From CALGYY01 sp963678485 (lineage in GTDB: Bacteria; Bacteroidota; Bacteroidia; Bacteroidales; CAIWKO01), in NCBI GenBank assembly GCA_963678485.1, contig OY782882.1, positions 1,612,001 through 1,676,000 of the forward strand: 64,000 nucleotides of DNA. Direction: 5' to 3'. The notes under the pieces are model-generated. The model was not told the DNA's origin. It ran no database searches and was given only the letters and a program-made list of their open reading frames with translations. Positions 51,585 through 61,354 of this stretch are shown here, one piece after another. Numbering within the stretch: the stretch's first letter is position 1; every line of letters starts with the position of its first letter. A program made the translations under genes and the position numbers.

Positions 51585-54107
51585 ATGTTCTCATTTAAAA
51601 AAATCCTCCCTTACCTCGTAGCCTTAGTGGTGTTCGTGGGCATTTCTCTTGCTTATTTCAGTCCCGTTCTTGATGGTAAGCAATTGCGTCAAAGCGATAT
51701 CATCCATTACAAAGGAACCGCTCAGGAAAGCACCGACTTTCGCACCAAAACCGGAGAAGAAGCATTGTGGACAAATTCCCAGTTTGGTGGAATGCCTGCA
51801 TATCAGATAAGTGTGAGACATCCGGGGAACCTAATGCCTTATTTATACAGAGCATTCTACTTTTATATCTTACCACACCCCATGAGTATCCTCATGTTAC
51901 TGCTCATTGGATTTTTTATACTGTTGTTGTCACTCAAGGTGGATCCATGGCTTAGTATTATTGGTGCCATTGCCTTTGCCTTCTCATCTTACTTTTTCCT
52001 CTTTCTCGAAGTTGGACATAACGCAAAAACATTGGCCATCGCATTTATGCCTACGGTTTTAGGAGCTATGATTCTGACATACAGAGGAAAATACCTTCTT
52101 GGTGGCGCACTTCTGGCTCTGTTCATGGCGTTCGAAATCTCGGTCAACCACATTCAAATGACCTATTACCTGATGTTTGTCTTGTTCTTCTATGTGGTTT
52201 CTGAGTTTATAGTATCACTTATTAAAAAACAATTCATTGGTTTCCTTAAATCAACAGGAATTGCACTCATCGCAATGATTATTGCCATTGGGCCTAGTGT
52301 TTCGAATTTATGGACCTCCAATGAATACATGAAGGAAACCATACGCGGTGGCGGTGAACTCACCGATAAAGATGGAAATAAAACCTCAGGGCTTGATAAA
52401 GATTATATCACAAGTTGGAGCTATGGGATAGGTGAAACTTTTACACTCATGATTCCTGATGCTAAAGGTGGCGCTTCTGAACCTATTGCAGAGAAATCAG
52501 GTGCCCTTGATAATGTTGACCGACAATACAAACAAGCGATTGCACAACAAGGCAGCTACTGGGGCGAACTTCAATTTACCGGAGGACCAGTTTATGTTGG
52601 CGCAATAATATGTTTTCTTTTTATCCTTGGACTTTTCATTGTCAAAAAGCCCATCAAATGGGTGCTCCTGGCCTCTACGGTGTTTGCAATTCTTCTTGCC
52701 TGGGGACATAATATGTCGTGGCTTACCGATTTCTTCATCCAGTACTTTCCTTTTTACAACAAATTCAGGGCTGTATCTAGTTGGATGATTATTGCCGAAT
52801 TAACGATTCCTATATTGGCCATACTTACCATTAAAGAAATTGTTGATCAACCCGAATTGTTGAAAAAGAAATCCATATTCTTCTATATATCATTTGGCTT
52901 GACAGCAGGAATCGCCTTAATATTCTGGCTTGCACCCAGTGCTTTCTTCGATTTCTTCAGCAGTAACGAAATTGCACAGTTCAATAATTATCGCAAACAA
53001 GGTGCAGATCCAAATCAGATTAACGCCTATATGGATAATCTAGAAATTGCTCGTATTGCGATTTTCAAAGCCTCTGCAATGCGTTCATTTTTATTCATTC
53101 TTTTGGCTGCAGCCGTTTTGTTCATGTATTCGCGTATGAAGAAAATGAGCAAATACATTGTTTATGCTGCACTAGGACTGCTGATTCTCGTGGATCTTTG
53201 GATGGTTGACAAACATTACCTTAATGATAAAGATTTTGTGGCTGCCCGCACCATGGATATTCCGTATCCAAAAACTACAGCTAACGAATACATTCTGAAA
53301 GATCAGGATCTCGATTACCGCGTATTGAACCTTGCCACCGGAGATTTTACACTTGATGCCTCGGTATCCTTCTACCATAAATCTATCGGCGGATATCATG
53401 CGGCTAAACTTCGTCGCTATCAGGATTTGATTGAACGCAGATTATATCCCGAAATTCAGCGCTTAACCGACGTATTATCCAAAGACACTCCAGACAGTGT
53501 AAGACTTGCCACTATGTATGGCCTGACCTCACTGAATATGCTTAATACACGATATTATATTTACAACCCGGATGCCCCTGCTCTTCGAAACCCGGCAGCA
53601 ATGGGCAATGCATGGTTTGTAAAGAAAGTGAAGATTGTAGAAAATCCTGATGAAGAAATCAAAGCGCTCGAAAATTTCATTCCGGCAAACACTGCTATTG
53701 TTGACAAGCGCTTCGAAAGTATGCTCACCGATTTCAAAGAAAATCGTGACCCTGATTCTAAGATTGTTCTCCGTGAATATAGCCCCAATAAACTTACCTA
53801 CGACGCTGTTGGCCTCAAGGAAAGCCAATTGGCAGTATTCTCTGAGATTTACTATCCTTATGGATGGACAGCAACAGTGGATGGTCAGGAAACTCCGATT
53901 TTCAGGACTAATTATGTGCTTCGTGGAATGGTGATTCCAAAAGGAGATCATACCATTGTCTTCACTTTTGCACCTGAATCCTATATGACTGGTACAAAGA
54001 TTTCCTATGCTGGATCACTCGTATTAATCGTACTTGTGCTGGTTGCATTGTTTTTTGAGTTCAGAAAAAAACTCAGAAAAACTCCTGAAAACACACCGGT
54101 AAAATGA
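51585..54107 (+). CDS. YfhO family membrane protein
   Basis: The 840-residue protein has about 12-13 membrane helices and a large soluble C-terminal part (from about residue 530). It starts with helix LVALVVFVGISLAYFSPVLD and the loop GKQLRQSDIIHYKGTAQEST, and carries LWTNSQFGGMPAYQISVRHP, a YfhO family mark. Later DLDYRVLNLATGDFTLD and EIYYPYGWTATVDGQETPI complete the pattern. YfhO proteins resemble lipid-linked-sugar glycosyltransferases of the GT-C type and modify teichoic acids or glycolipids in Firmicutes. The role in Bacteroidota is unproven. The gene overlaps the next one by four bases. Confidence 0.9.
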   Translation: MFSFKKILPYLVALVVFVGISLAYFSPVLDGKQLRQSDIIHYKGTAQESTDFRTKTGEEALWTNSQFGGMPAYQISVRHPGNLMPYLYRAFYFYILPHPMSILMLLLIGFFILLLSLKVDPWLSIIGAIAFAFSSYFFLFLEVGHNAKTLAIAFMPTVLGAMILTYRGKYLLGGALLALFMAFEISVNHIQMTYYLMFVLFFYVVSEFIVSLIKKQFIGFLKSTGIALIAMIIAIGPSVSNLWTSNEYMKETIRGGGELTDKDGNKTSGLDKDYITSWSYGIGETFTLMIPDAKGGASEPIAEKSGALDNVDRQYKQAIAQQGSYWGELQFTGGPVYVGAIICFLFILGLFIVKKPIKWVLLASTVFAILLAWGHNMSWLTDFFIQYFPFYNKFRAVSSWMIIAELTIPILAILTIKEIVDQPELLKKKSIFFYISFGLTAGIALIFWLAPSAFFDFFSSNEIAQFNNYRKQGADPNQINAYMDNLEIARIAIFKASAMRSFLFILLAAAVLFMYSRMKKMSKYIVYAALGLLILVDLWMVDKHYLNDKDFVAARTMDIPYPKTTANEYILKDQDLDYRVLNLATGDFTLDASVSFYHKSIGGYHAAKLRRYQDLIERRLYPEIQRLTDVLSKDTPDSVRLATMYGLTSLNMLNTRYYIYNPDAPALRNPAAMGNAWFVKKVKIVENPDEEIKALENFIPANTAIVDKRFESMLTDFKENRDPDSKIVLREYSPNKLTYDAVGLKESQLAVFSEIYYPYGWTATVDGQETPIFRTNYVLRGMVIPKGDHTIVFTFAPESYMTGTKISYAGSLVLIVLVLVALFFEFRKKLRKTPENTPVK

Positions 54108-55246
54108 GCAATTATCAAATCTGCACACGTTGTATTATGGATACCTCGGACCCTGAAATAAGGTTCGATGAGAAGGGGATTTGCAATCATTGCATTAAGG
54201 CCGATCGCTTACTAAAATCAGAGCCTTTTTGTTTACCTGATCATTTCAAGCAACAACGACTAGATGAACTTGCGGCTGAAATCAAGGAAAAAGGAAAAGG
54301 GAAAAAATACGATTGTGTTATTGGTGTTAGTGGCGGTGGAGATTCAACATATGCAGCATATTTAGTTAAGAAAGCCGGATTAAATCCATTAGCGGTACAT
54401 CTTGATAATGGCTGGAATTCTAGACTGGCTGTTACGAATATTGAGCGAACGCTTAAAAAATTAGGAATCGATCTTTTTACCTACGTAATTGACTGGGAAG
54501 AATTTCGCGACCTTCAACTTTCATTCCTCAAAGCATCTACGCCCGATTCTGAAGTGCCTTCCGACCACGCAATTGTTGCCATTCTGTACAAAATGGCTTC
54601 AAAATATGGTATAAACTATATTCTGGCTGGAACCAATATTTCGACAGAATCCATACTCCCCGCCTCTTGGTCGCATGGCCACAGCGACTGGAAATATATT
54701 AAAGGCTTGCAAAAGCGCTTTGGTACTGCCAAATTGAAAACCTTCCCTCATTTTACTTTACTTCAGTTATTCAAATATATTGCAATTAAAAAAGTGAAGT
54801 TTATCAGCATACTCAATTATGTTGATTATGTAAAAGAAGATGCAGTGAAGATTCTTGAGCAGGAACTTGGCTGGGAAAACTACGGTGGCAAGCATCACGA
54901 GTCCATTTATACGCATTTTTATCAAGCGCATATTTTGCCAACGAAATTTGGGTTCGACAAACGCCGCGCACATCTTTCAAGTCTGGTTATGGCGGGACAG
55001 ATCACGCGCGAACAGGCATTGGAAGAAATGAAAGTGCCTCTCTACACAACTGAAGCATTGAACGAAAGTCGCGAATATGTTGTGAGTAAATTTGGGATTT
55101 CTGAAGAACAGTTTACCGAGATTATGAATCGCCCACCGCTGACATTTCACGATTATCCTTCGTATGAAAATTCGTGGTATTATAAACTACTTTTCAGAAT
55201 TTACCGTTGGCTTGGTAAATTTGGTCTGCGAAAATCTGATTTCTGA
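54104..55246 (+). CDS. N-acetyl sugar amidotransferase
   Basis: The 380-residue protein belongs to the WbpG/PseA-type family, which replaces the acetamido oxygen of a sugar with nitrogen to give an acetamidino group, using ATP and ammonia. Four cysteines (residues 7, 10, 27, 30 in ICTRCIM and GICNHC) form a zinc knuckle, and VIGVSGGGDSTYAAYLVKKA is the PP-loop ATP site. Further marks are AVHLDNGWNSRLAV and ILAGTNISTESILPASW. HisH- and HisF-like genes follow and should supply the ammonia. The start codon overlaps the stop of the yfhO-like gene. Confidence 0.9.
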   Translation: MSNYQICTRCIMDTSDPEIRFDEKGICNHCIKADRLLKSEPFCLPDHFKQQRLDELAAEIKEKGKGKKYDCVIGVSGGGDSTYAAYLVKKAGLNPLAVHLDNGWNSRLAVTNIERTLKKLGIDLFTYVIDWEEFRDLQLSFLKASTPDSEVPSDHAIVAILYKMASKYGINYILAGTNISTESILPASWSHGHSDWKYIKGLQKRFGTAKLKTFPHFTLLQLFKYIAIKKVKFISILNYVDYVKEDAVKILEQELGWENYGGKHHESIYTHFYQAHILPTKFGFDKRRAHLSSLVMAGQITREQALEEMKVPLYTTEALNESREYVVSKFGISEEQFTEIMNRPPLTFHDYPSYENSWYYKLLFRIYRWLGKFGLRKSDF

Positions 55247-55260
55247 AAAACACTTGAAGT

Positions 55261-55875
55261 ATGATCGTCATTATTGATTATGGAATGGGCAATATCGGTT
55301 CGATCATTAATATGATCAAGAAGGCCGGAGGCGAAAGCACTGTTACTGCAGATCCTGACGTAATTGATAAAGCATCCAAACTCATCATTCCAGGTGTTGG
55401 CTCTTTTGACAATGGAATGAAGAATCTTTCGAGTCTGGGACTCATCAACATTTTGAATAAAAAAGTTATTGATGAAAAAGTTCCCGTTATGGGAGTATGC
55501 CTCGGAATGCAGCTATTATCTAAGTCTTCCGAAGAAGGACAATTAGAAGGACTCGGATGGATTGATGCACAAACTATAAAATTCAACTTCGAAAACGAAG
55601 TGGAAAAATTGCGTATTCCTCATATGGGATGGAACAATGTTGCAATAAAGAAAGCCGGCTCTTTATTTACAGATATGTATGAGGATCCCTCGTTTTATTT
55701 TGTCCACTCCTATCATGTAGTCTGCAACAATCCTGACGATGTGCTTGCAACAACAAATTACGGTTTTGATTTTGTGTCGTCCTTACAACACAACAACATC
55801 ATGGCAACCCAATTTCATCCGGAAAAAAGTCACAAATTTGGATTGAAAGTGATTAAAAACTTTGTAGAATTATAA
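55261..55875 (+). CDS. HisH-like glutamine amidotransferase for sugar amidination
   Basis: The 204-residue protein is a class I glutaminase of the HisH family with the nucleophile Cys80 in VMGVCLGMQLL and the His186/Glu188 pair in ATQFHPEKSH. It releases ammonia from glutamine. In histidine synthesis it pairs with HisF; here its neighbours are the amidotransferase and an altered HisF, so it more likely feeds ammonia to sugar amidination, as in the WbpG/HisH2/HisF2 system of Pseudomonas O-antigen. No other his gene is present. Confidence 0.88.
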   Translation: MIVIIDYGMGNIGSIINMIKKAGGESTVTADPDVIDKASKLIIPGVGSFDNGMKNLSSLGLINILNKKVIDEKVPVMGVCLGMQLLSKSSEEGQLEGLGWIDAQTIKFNFENEVEKLRIPHMGWNNVAIKKAGSLFTDMYEDPSFYFVHSYHVVCNNPDDVLATTNYGFDFVSSLQHNNIMATQFHPEKSHKFGLKVIKNFVEL

Positions 55876-55919
55876 AAGGCAATTGACCTTATTAACACGA
55901 TTCAAAACTCTTTGTCAAC

Positions 55920-56687
55920 ATGCTTAAGACACGCGTTATTCCCTGTTTATTGCTAAAAAATAACGGTCTGGTAAAATCGGTAAAGTTTAAAAATCCGACC
56001 TATGTTGGCGATCCTATAAATGCAGTAAAAATATTTAATGATAAAGAGGTCGACGAATTGCTCTTTATTGATATTGAAGCAAGTCGCCAAAAAAGAGGGC
56101 CTAACTTCGATTTTATTGTCAAGATCAGTCGCGAAGCATTTATGCCCTTTGGCTATGGTGGCGGAATTCGTAATCTTGATGATGTTAAAGCACTTATGCG
56201 TCTAGGCGTGGAAAAGGTTTCGATAAACAGTTACAATTTCGAAAATCCAGATTTTCTTACTGCAGCCGCCGAAATCTGTGGAAGCTCTAGTGTTGTCGCT
56301 GCAATCGATGTAAAAAAAGACCTTTTTGGGAATTACAAAGTATATAATTATGTTGATGGTAAATCAGCAAAAATGAACCCTGTGGAATTTGCACAGATGG
56401 TAGAACACAAGGGTGCCGGCGAAATTTTATTGAATAGCGTTGACCGCGATGGTACATTTACAGGTTATGATATTGAACTGATAAAAAAAGTGACTGCAGC
56501 TGTAAATATCCCTGTTGTGGCCCTTGGTGGCGCCAGTTGTATGGACGATTTTGTCAAAGCGGTTCAGGAAGGTCATGCTTCCGCTGTAGCGGCAGGAAGC
56601 TTCTTTGTTTTTTATGGTCCCCATCGCGCTGTTCTGATTACCTATCCTGAAAAGAACGAATTAAAAAACCTTTTAGGAGAAAAATAA
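55920..56687 (+). CDS. HisF-like cyclase subunit with altered active site
   Basis: The 255-residue TIM-barrel protein is clearly HisF-like (AFMPFGYGGGIRNLDDVKAL, EILLNSVDRDGTFTGYDI, VPVVALGG-like region). The first catalytic Asp of true HisF (Asp11 in PCLDV) is replaced by Leu: the start reads TRVIPCLLLKNNGLVKSV. The second Asp (in VVAAIDVKK) is kept. It therefore should not make imidazole glycerol phosphate. It probably forms an ammonia tunnel between the HisH-like subunit and the amidotransferase. This matches the HisF2 paralogues of surface-sugar loci. Confidence 0.88.
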   Translation: MLKTRVIPCLLLKNNGLVKSVKFKNPTYVGDPINAVKIFNDKEVDELLFIDIEASRQKRGPNFDFIVKISREAFMPFGYGGGIRNLDDVKALMRLGVEKVSINSYNFENPDFLTAAAEICGSSSVVAAIDVKKDLFGNYKVYNYVDGKSAKMNPVEFAQMVEHKGAGEILLNSVDRDGTFTGYDIELIKKVTAAVNIPVVALGGASCMDDFVKAVQEGHASAVAAGSFFVFYGPHRAVLITYPEKNELKNLLGEK

Positions 56688-56721
56688 TACTCTTAAAAGC
56701 CCCTGATTTAGGGCACTTCAG

Positions 56722-57984
56722 CTATTCCTCTTTCGGCTTTTTCCAGAATGTAAACCAGGGCATGGGGAACACTCTGTTTGAAAGTATCCAGACCGAAACA
56801 AACATAAAGAAATTCACAATCACAAACGTATATGCCGCTCCGGCAGCGTGAAACTTTGGAATAAACACAAGATTTACAGAAACACTAATTACCGCAGCTG
56901 TTGTGGTTATAATGGCTAACATCCAGGTCTTTTTTGTGTAAAAGATATAATTAGCCACTACATAGTACATCCCACCAAACGCTGCACCTATTGAAATAGG
57001 CAGCACTAAGGGCTGATATTCCCAAAACTTCTGCGCAACAAATAGCTTAAATAATAAAGGTGTAAAAAGGTAAAGGATTGCAGGGATACAAAGGAAAATG
57101 AGCATAAATAAATAGGATTGCTTTACTATCTTCCGCTGTCGAAAAGGATTTATGTTACTTAGGTTTTCGAACATATGCGGAACCCATGCCTTATTAAATG
57201 CATCTGCCAGAAAATTCACAGCAAATCCAAGCTGAAAAGCCACCTGATACAGACCATTTACAGCCGCACCTTCGAAGCGTGTCAGTAACAATCGGTCAAG
57301 CATTTGTATCAAAGCGGCACTAATCATATGCGGAATTAATGGCACGCCAAATTTTAAAGCATCCTTAATAAAAACCATTGATACACCACCGGTCAGATAA
57401 CCCATCTTTCGCATCGAGATTAGGCCTATTATCAGGAATACCAAGAAACTTGTAATGATCCCATAAATTCTGCCTTCCCAGCCAAAACCTAATGCGAGAA
57501 CAAACAATACCGATCCGCCGAAATTTAATATGGTCATCCCAATCTGAAAAAAACCATATTTAACTGGCTCCTTGCGTGCCTGAAAGATGATTAGCGAAAT
57601 AGTACATATAGCCTGAAAAAAACTAATGAGAGGAACTAAAAGTATCCACTTAAATGGAATATCCAAATACTTTCGAATCAATGGAGAAAAGGCCAATAAT
57701 GCGCCTTCACTAAAAATCAGACCGCCAGCACAGATTACCAGAGCAGAAGAAAGATACCGTGGAAAATCTTCCTTTTTCTCCCTAAAAAAGGCCGTATTTA
57801 CAGCACCATGCATCGCCAGCATAACAAATGGCAATGTAAAGGTCATAAAAACCTGAACATTGGTGGCCATTCCATATGCCTCCTTTGTAAGAGCGGCGGT
57901 CAGAATAGGAATCAGCAGTATCGGGATGGATGCGTTAATGATGTTATTAATAGCGTAAACCGATACAGATTTCAGAAGTTTCAT
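56722..57984 (-). CDS. Oligosaccharide flippase (Wzx-like)
   Basis: The 420-residue protein has 12 or so membrane helices and the start LLKSVSVYAINNIINASIPI, typical of polysaccharide flippases of the MATE/MOP superfamily. Later KFGVPLIPHMISAALIQMLD, RLLLTRFEGAAVNGLYQVAF and ADAFNKAWVPHMFEN follow the family pattern. It would flip lipid-linked glycan units across the inner membrane. It is on the opposite strand, between the amidotransferase trio and the nonulosonic acid genes, and converges with the HisF-like gene after 34 bases. Confidence 0.9.
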   Translation of the reverse strand: MKLLKSVSVYAINNIINASIPILLIPILTAALTKEAYGMATNVQVFMTFTLPFVMLAMHGAVNTAFFREKKEDFPRYLSSALVICAGGLIFSEGALLAFSPLIRKYLDIPFKWILLVPLISFFQAICTISLIIFQARKEPVKYGFFQIGMTILNFGGSVLFVLALGFGWEGRIYGIITSFLVFLIIGLISMRKMGYLTGGVSMVFIKDALKFGVPLIPHMISAALIQMLDRLLLTRFEGAAVNGLYQVAFQLGFAVNFLADAFNKAWVPHMFENLSNINPFRQRKIVKQSYLFMLIFLCIPAILYLFTPLLFKLFVAQKFWEYQPLVLPISIGAAFGGMYYVVANYIFYTKKTWMLAIITTTAAVISVSVNLVFIPKFHAAGAAYTFVIVNFFMFVSVWILSNRVFPMPWFTFWKKPKEE

Positions 57985-58116
57985 TCAAAAAGCTTAATTA
58001 TGTTGAAGATTTTTACTTCGGCAAAGGTAATTTAAATGCAATAATATGATGCTGCATTTAGTTATAGGGGCGTCGCAATTCTTTATAAAATAAGCATAAC
58101 GCAAGCAGGAAATACT

Positions 58117-58124
58117 TATTTTTG
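58117..58124 (+). promoter_or_regulatory. -7 promoter box for the nonulosonic acid operon
   Basis: TATTTTTG ends 15 bases before the ATG at 58140. Alternative starts at TTG 58122 overlap the box and are unlikely. Confidence 0.5.
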
Positions 58125-58139
58125 CATAAACATACATTG

Positions 58140-59138
58140 ATGGATCTTAGTAAGAAAAAAATCCTCGTAACTGGTGCCGATGGCTTTATCGGTAGCCACC
58201 TTACCGAAAAGCTTGTCGATCTGGGATACAACGTACGGGCATTTGTTTATTATAACTCCTTTAATAGTTGGGGCTGGCTTGACTCCTTCCCAAAAGAAAA
58301 ACTTGAAAAGGTTGAAATCTTTGCAGGCGATGTCCGTGACCCGAATGGCGTTCGAACAGCAATGAAAGATGTGGATGTAGTATTCCATTTGGCAGCATTA
58401 ATCGCCATTCCCTATAGCTATCATTCTCCCGATAATTACGTCGACACCAATATCAAAGGCACACTGAATGTGTTGCAGGCAGCTCGCGATCTTAAAACTG
58501 AGAGGATTCTTGTCACTTCCACTTCTGAAGTTTACGGAACGGCATGTTATGTTCCCATCGATGAAAAGCATCCTCGTCAGGGACAATCGCCCTATTCAGC
58601 AACAAAAATTGGAGCCGATGCTATCGCCGATTCGTTTTATCGAAGTTTTGGTTTAGCTGTGACCATCGTCCGTCCTTTTAATACGTTTGGTCCCCGTCAA
58701 TCGGCAAGGGCCGTAATTCCCACTATAATCACTCAATTACTTAGTGGAAGCAAAACAATCAAACTAGGCGCACTTGAACCAACCAGAGATCTTTTATTCG
58801 TACTCGATACGGTAAATGCTTTTATTAAAATTGCTGAATGTGATTCATTAATAGGCGAAGAAGTCAATATCGCTACTAATCAGGAAATTTCAATTGGAGA
58901 TTTAGCGGCTAAATTAATCAGCCATATTAATGCCGACGCCACAATCCTTTGCGACGAAAAACGTCTGCGTCCCGAACTTAGTGAAGTTAACCGTTTATGC
59001 GGAAGTAACGAAAAACTGATTAGCCATACAGGATGGAAACCCCAGTATACACTCGACCAGGGGCTGGAACACACCATCGAATGGTTTCGTAATAAAGAAA
59101 ATTATTCAAGGTACAAACCCGATATGTACAATGTTTAA
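58140..59138 (+). CDS. legB: LegB-type NAD-dependent sugar-nucleotide 4,6-dehydratase
   Basis: The 332-residue short-chain dehydrogenase starts MDLSKKKILVTGADGFIGSH, with the Rossmann GxxGxxG. It has VVFHLAALIAIPYSYHSP, TSTSEVYGTACYVPID and the catalytic YSATKIGADAIADSFYRSF (YxxxK). The combination fits LegB of legionaminic acid synthesis, which forms a 4-keto-6-deoxy sugar nucleotide from UDP- or GDP-GlcNAc. The genes that follow provide the expected later steps, which strengthens the call. It overlaps the next gene by eight bases. Confidence 0.88.
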   Translation: MDLSKKKILVTGADGFIGSHLTEKLVDLGYNVRAFVYYNSFNSWGWLDSFPKEKLEKVEIFAGDVRDPNGVRTAMKDVDVVFHLAALIAIPYSYHSPDNYVDTNIKGTLNVLQAARDLKTERILVTSTSEVYGTACYVPIDEKHPRQGQSPYSATKIGADAIADSFYRSFGLAVTIVRPFNTFGPRQSARAVIPTIITQLLSGSKTIKLGALEPTRDLLFVLDTVNAFIKIAECDSLIGEEVNIATNQEISIGDLAAKLISHINADATILCDEKRLRPELSEVNRLCGSNEKLISHTGWKPQYTLDQGLEHTIEWFRNKENYSRYKPDMYNV

Positions 59139-60279
59139 AGATACCGCAGCATTTATTCGCAAGATTTATAAGCAGGAAGAAGGCTTTATCGCTCTGCATG
59201 AACCTCGTTTTTTAGGCAAGGAAAAAGAGTTCCTAAACGAATGTATCGACTCAACATTTGTTTCCTCTGTTGGCCAGTTTGTTGGAATGTTCGAACAACA
59301 AATGCGTGATTACACAGGGGCTAATTATGCTGTCGCTGTTACGAATGGGACACTTGGACTGCATATAGCCCTCAAGCTGGCAGGGGTAAAACAAAATGAT
59401 CTCGTAATTACGCAACCTCTTACTTTTATTGCAACATGTAACGCAATCGCCTATTTAAATGCGGATCCTCTATTTGTGGATGTCGATAAAGACACCCTTG
59501 GTTTGTCTGCAGAAAAGCTGGGCCACTTTTTAAGCTCGGAAACCACCGTCAATGCTGATGGTCAGTGTATACACACCTCAAGTGGAAAACGCATTGCCGC
59601 ATGTGTTCCCATGCATACATTCGGACATCCTTGCAAGATTGAAACTATCGCGTCTCTTTGCAAAACCTACAATATCCCATTAATTGAAGATGCTGCAGAA
59701 TCAATCGGCAGTACTTATAAAGACCAGCAAACAGGAACCTTTGGGATAATGGGCGTGTACAGTTTTAATGGCAACAAAACGATTACCTGTGGTGGTGGTG
59801 GAATAATAGTAACAAATGATGAATCCCTTGGCAAAATGGCCAAACATCTTACCACTCAGGCAAAGATTCCACACCCCTGGAATTTTGAACACGATTACAT
59901 AGGATATAATTACCGACTTCCAAATATTAACGCAGCCCTTGCTGTGGCTCAAATGGAGCAACTTGATGGATTTATTGCAAACAAACGTGAGTTGGCGCTT
60001 CAATACAAGGAATTCTTTGCAAATTCGCCATGGCAATTTTTTATCGAACCCAAGGATGCCTGCTCGAATTATTGGCTGAACGCCATTTTTCTTAACGATC
60101 GTAACGAACGCGACGAATTTCTGGCATTCACAAACAGCAATGGAATCATGACACGTCCTGCATGGACACTCATGACAAAACTACGCATGTTTGAGAAATG
60201 TATTTGTGCTGATATCAGCAACGCCCAATGGATTGAAGACAGATTAGTAAATATTCCCAGTAGCGCACGAATAAAATGA
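59131..60279 (+). CDS. legC: LegC-type PLP-dependent aminotransferase
   Basis: The 382-residue DegT/DnrJ/EryC1-family aminotransferase puts an amino group on C4 of the keto sugar made by LegB. Landmarks are FVSSVGQFVGMFEQQMRDYT, AVAVTNGTLGLHIALKLAGV, IEDAAESIGSTYKDQQTGTF and the PLP lysine in YSFNGNKTITCGGGGIIVTN, the last being typical of LegC rather than other aminotransferases. It overlaps the next gene by four bases (ATGA). Confidence 0.9.
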   Translation: MFKDTAAFIRKIYKQEEGFIALHEPRFLGKEKEFLNECIDSTFVSSVGQFVGMFEQQMRDYTGANYAVAVTNGTLGLHIALKLAGVKQNDLVITQPLTFIATCNAIAYLNADPLFVDVDKDTLGLSAEKLGHFLSSETTVNADGQCIHTSSGKRIAACVPMHTFGHPCKIETIASLCKTYNIPLIEDAAESIGSTYKDQQTGTFGIMGVYSFNGNKTITCGGGGIIVTNDESLGKMAKHLTTQAKIPHPWNFEHDYIGYNYRLPNINAALAVAQMEQLDGFIANKRELALQYKEFFANSPWQFFIEPKDACSNYWLNAIFLNDRNERDEFLAFTNSNGIMTRPAWTLMTKLRMFEKCICADISNAQWIEDRLVNIPSSARIK

Positions 60280-60719
60280 TTATTGACAATTTAAAAAACT
60301 CCGAATTGTATTCGCCCATGCATGCAGGCATTCGAAAAGTCTTTGACTTCATCTCAACAAATGATCTCACAAAATTAGAATTGGGCCGTACCAATATTGA
60401 AGGTGATGATGTATTTGCGTTGGTTTCAAAAGGTGTTGCCACTGCAAAGTCAGGAAAAATGGAAGCACATCGCAGATATCTTGATTTACATTTTGTACTT
60501 GAGGGTACTGATAAAATGGGTTACAAGCCAACAGAACTCTGCAAAAACACAGATTGCGCCTACAACGAAACCGATGATTATATGCTATTCAACGATTTAC
60601 CTGATACATATTTCGTGTTATATCCCGGAGATTTTGCAATTTGCTTTCCTCAGGATACACACGTACCTTTGCAAGGAGATGGTGCATATTACAAGGTTGT
60701 GTTCAAAATAAAACTATGA
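60276..60719 (+). CDS. YhcH/YjgK/YiaL family protein
   Basis: The 147-residue cupin-like protein has AKSGKMEAHRRYLDLHFVLE, a conserved family segment, and FAICFPQDTHVPLQGDGAYY. Members are best known beside sialic acid catabolism genes, where they may act as mutarotases or anomerases for N-acylated sugars. Here it lies inside a biosynthetic run, overlapping the genes on both sides, so a role on a nonulosonic acid intermediate is plausible but unproven. Confidence 0.85.
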   Translation: MIIDNLKNSELYSPMHAGIRKVFDFISTNDLTKLELGRTNIEGDDVFALVSKGVATAKSGKMEAHRRYLDLHFVLEGTDKMGYKPTELCKNTDCAYNETDDYMLFNDLPDTYFVLYPGDFAICFPQDTHVPLQGDGAYYKVVFKIKL

Positions 60720-61354
60720 GCAAACAGGAAATCATTTTAGTCGGCGGAGGCGGTCATTGTCGTTCCTGTATCGACGTAATCGAGGCTGAAGGCAAGTTCA
60801 TTATTGCCGGCATTATTGATCTTCCAGAGTTTGTTGGCAAGGAGACTCTTGGACATAAGGTGATTGCTTCTGACGAAAACATTGAAGAACTTTCGAATTG
60901 CTTTTCCAACTATCTGATTACTCTTGGTCAAATTAAATCGGGGTGGAAGCGTATTGCCCTATATGAACGAATTAAAGCAAGCGGCGGGTGTTTCCCGAAT
61001 ATTGTTTCACCCCGCGCCTATATTTCAAAACATGCAACATTGGGCGAAGGCACCATTGTAATGCACGATGCAATTATAAACGTGAATGCTGTGATTGGAA
61101 GCAATTGCATACTTAACACACGTTGTTTGATCGAACACGATGCCCGCGTAGGAGATCATTGCCATATTTCAACAGGAGCTATTATCAATGGTGAGAGTGT
61201 TGTTGGTGACCATTGTTTTATTGGAAGTCATGCGACTGTTGCGCATACGGTGACCATTGGCAATAATAGCATTGTTGGTGCTGGCAGTACGGTATTACGC
61301 AATATTGAAGGTGAAGGAACATTTTTGGGATATCCTGCAATCAAAGTGAAATAA
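60716..61354 (+). CDS. NeuD/PglD-type sugar acyltransferase
   Basis: The 212-residue protein starts at 60716 (MSKQEIILVGGGGHCRSCID), overlapping the previous stop; the longer frame from 60641 would overlap too far. The N-terminal Rossmann-like part is followed by a left-handed beta-helix of hexapeptide repeats (for example ATLGEGTIVMHDAIINVNAV and IGNNSIVGAGSTVLRNIEGE) that binds acetyl-CoA. Its place after LegC suggests it N-acetylates the 4-amino group, the LegH/PglD step. NeuD-like O-acetylation is an alternative. Confidence 0.87.
   Translation: MSKQEIILVGGGGHCRSCIDVIEAEGKFIIAGIIDLPEFVGKETLGHKVIASDENIEELSNCFSNYLITLGQIKSGWKRIALYERIKASGGCFPNIVSPRAYISKHATLGEGTIVMHDAIINVNAVIGSNCILNTRCLIEHDARVGDHCHISTGAIINGESVVGDHCFIGSHATVAHTVTIGNNSIVGAGSTVLRNIEGEGTFLGYPAIKVK

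Noticed and set aside
55261..56687. Histidine biosynthesis operon
   Set aside because: Only HisH- and HisF-like genes are present, HisF lacks Asp11, and they sit behind a sugar amidotransferase gene.
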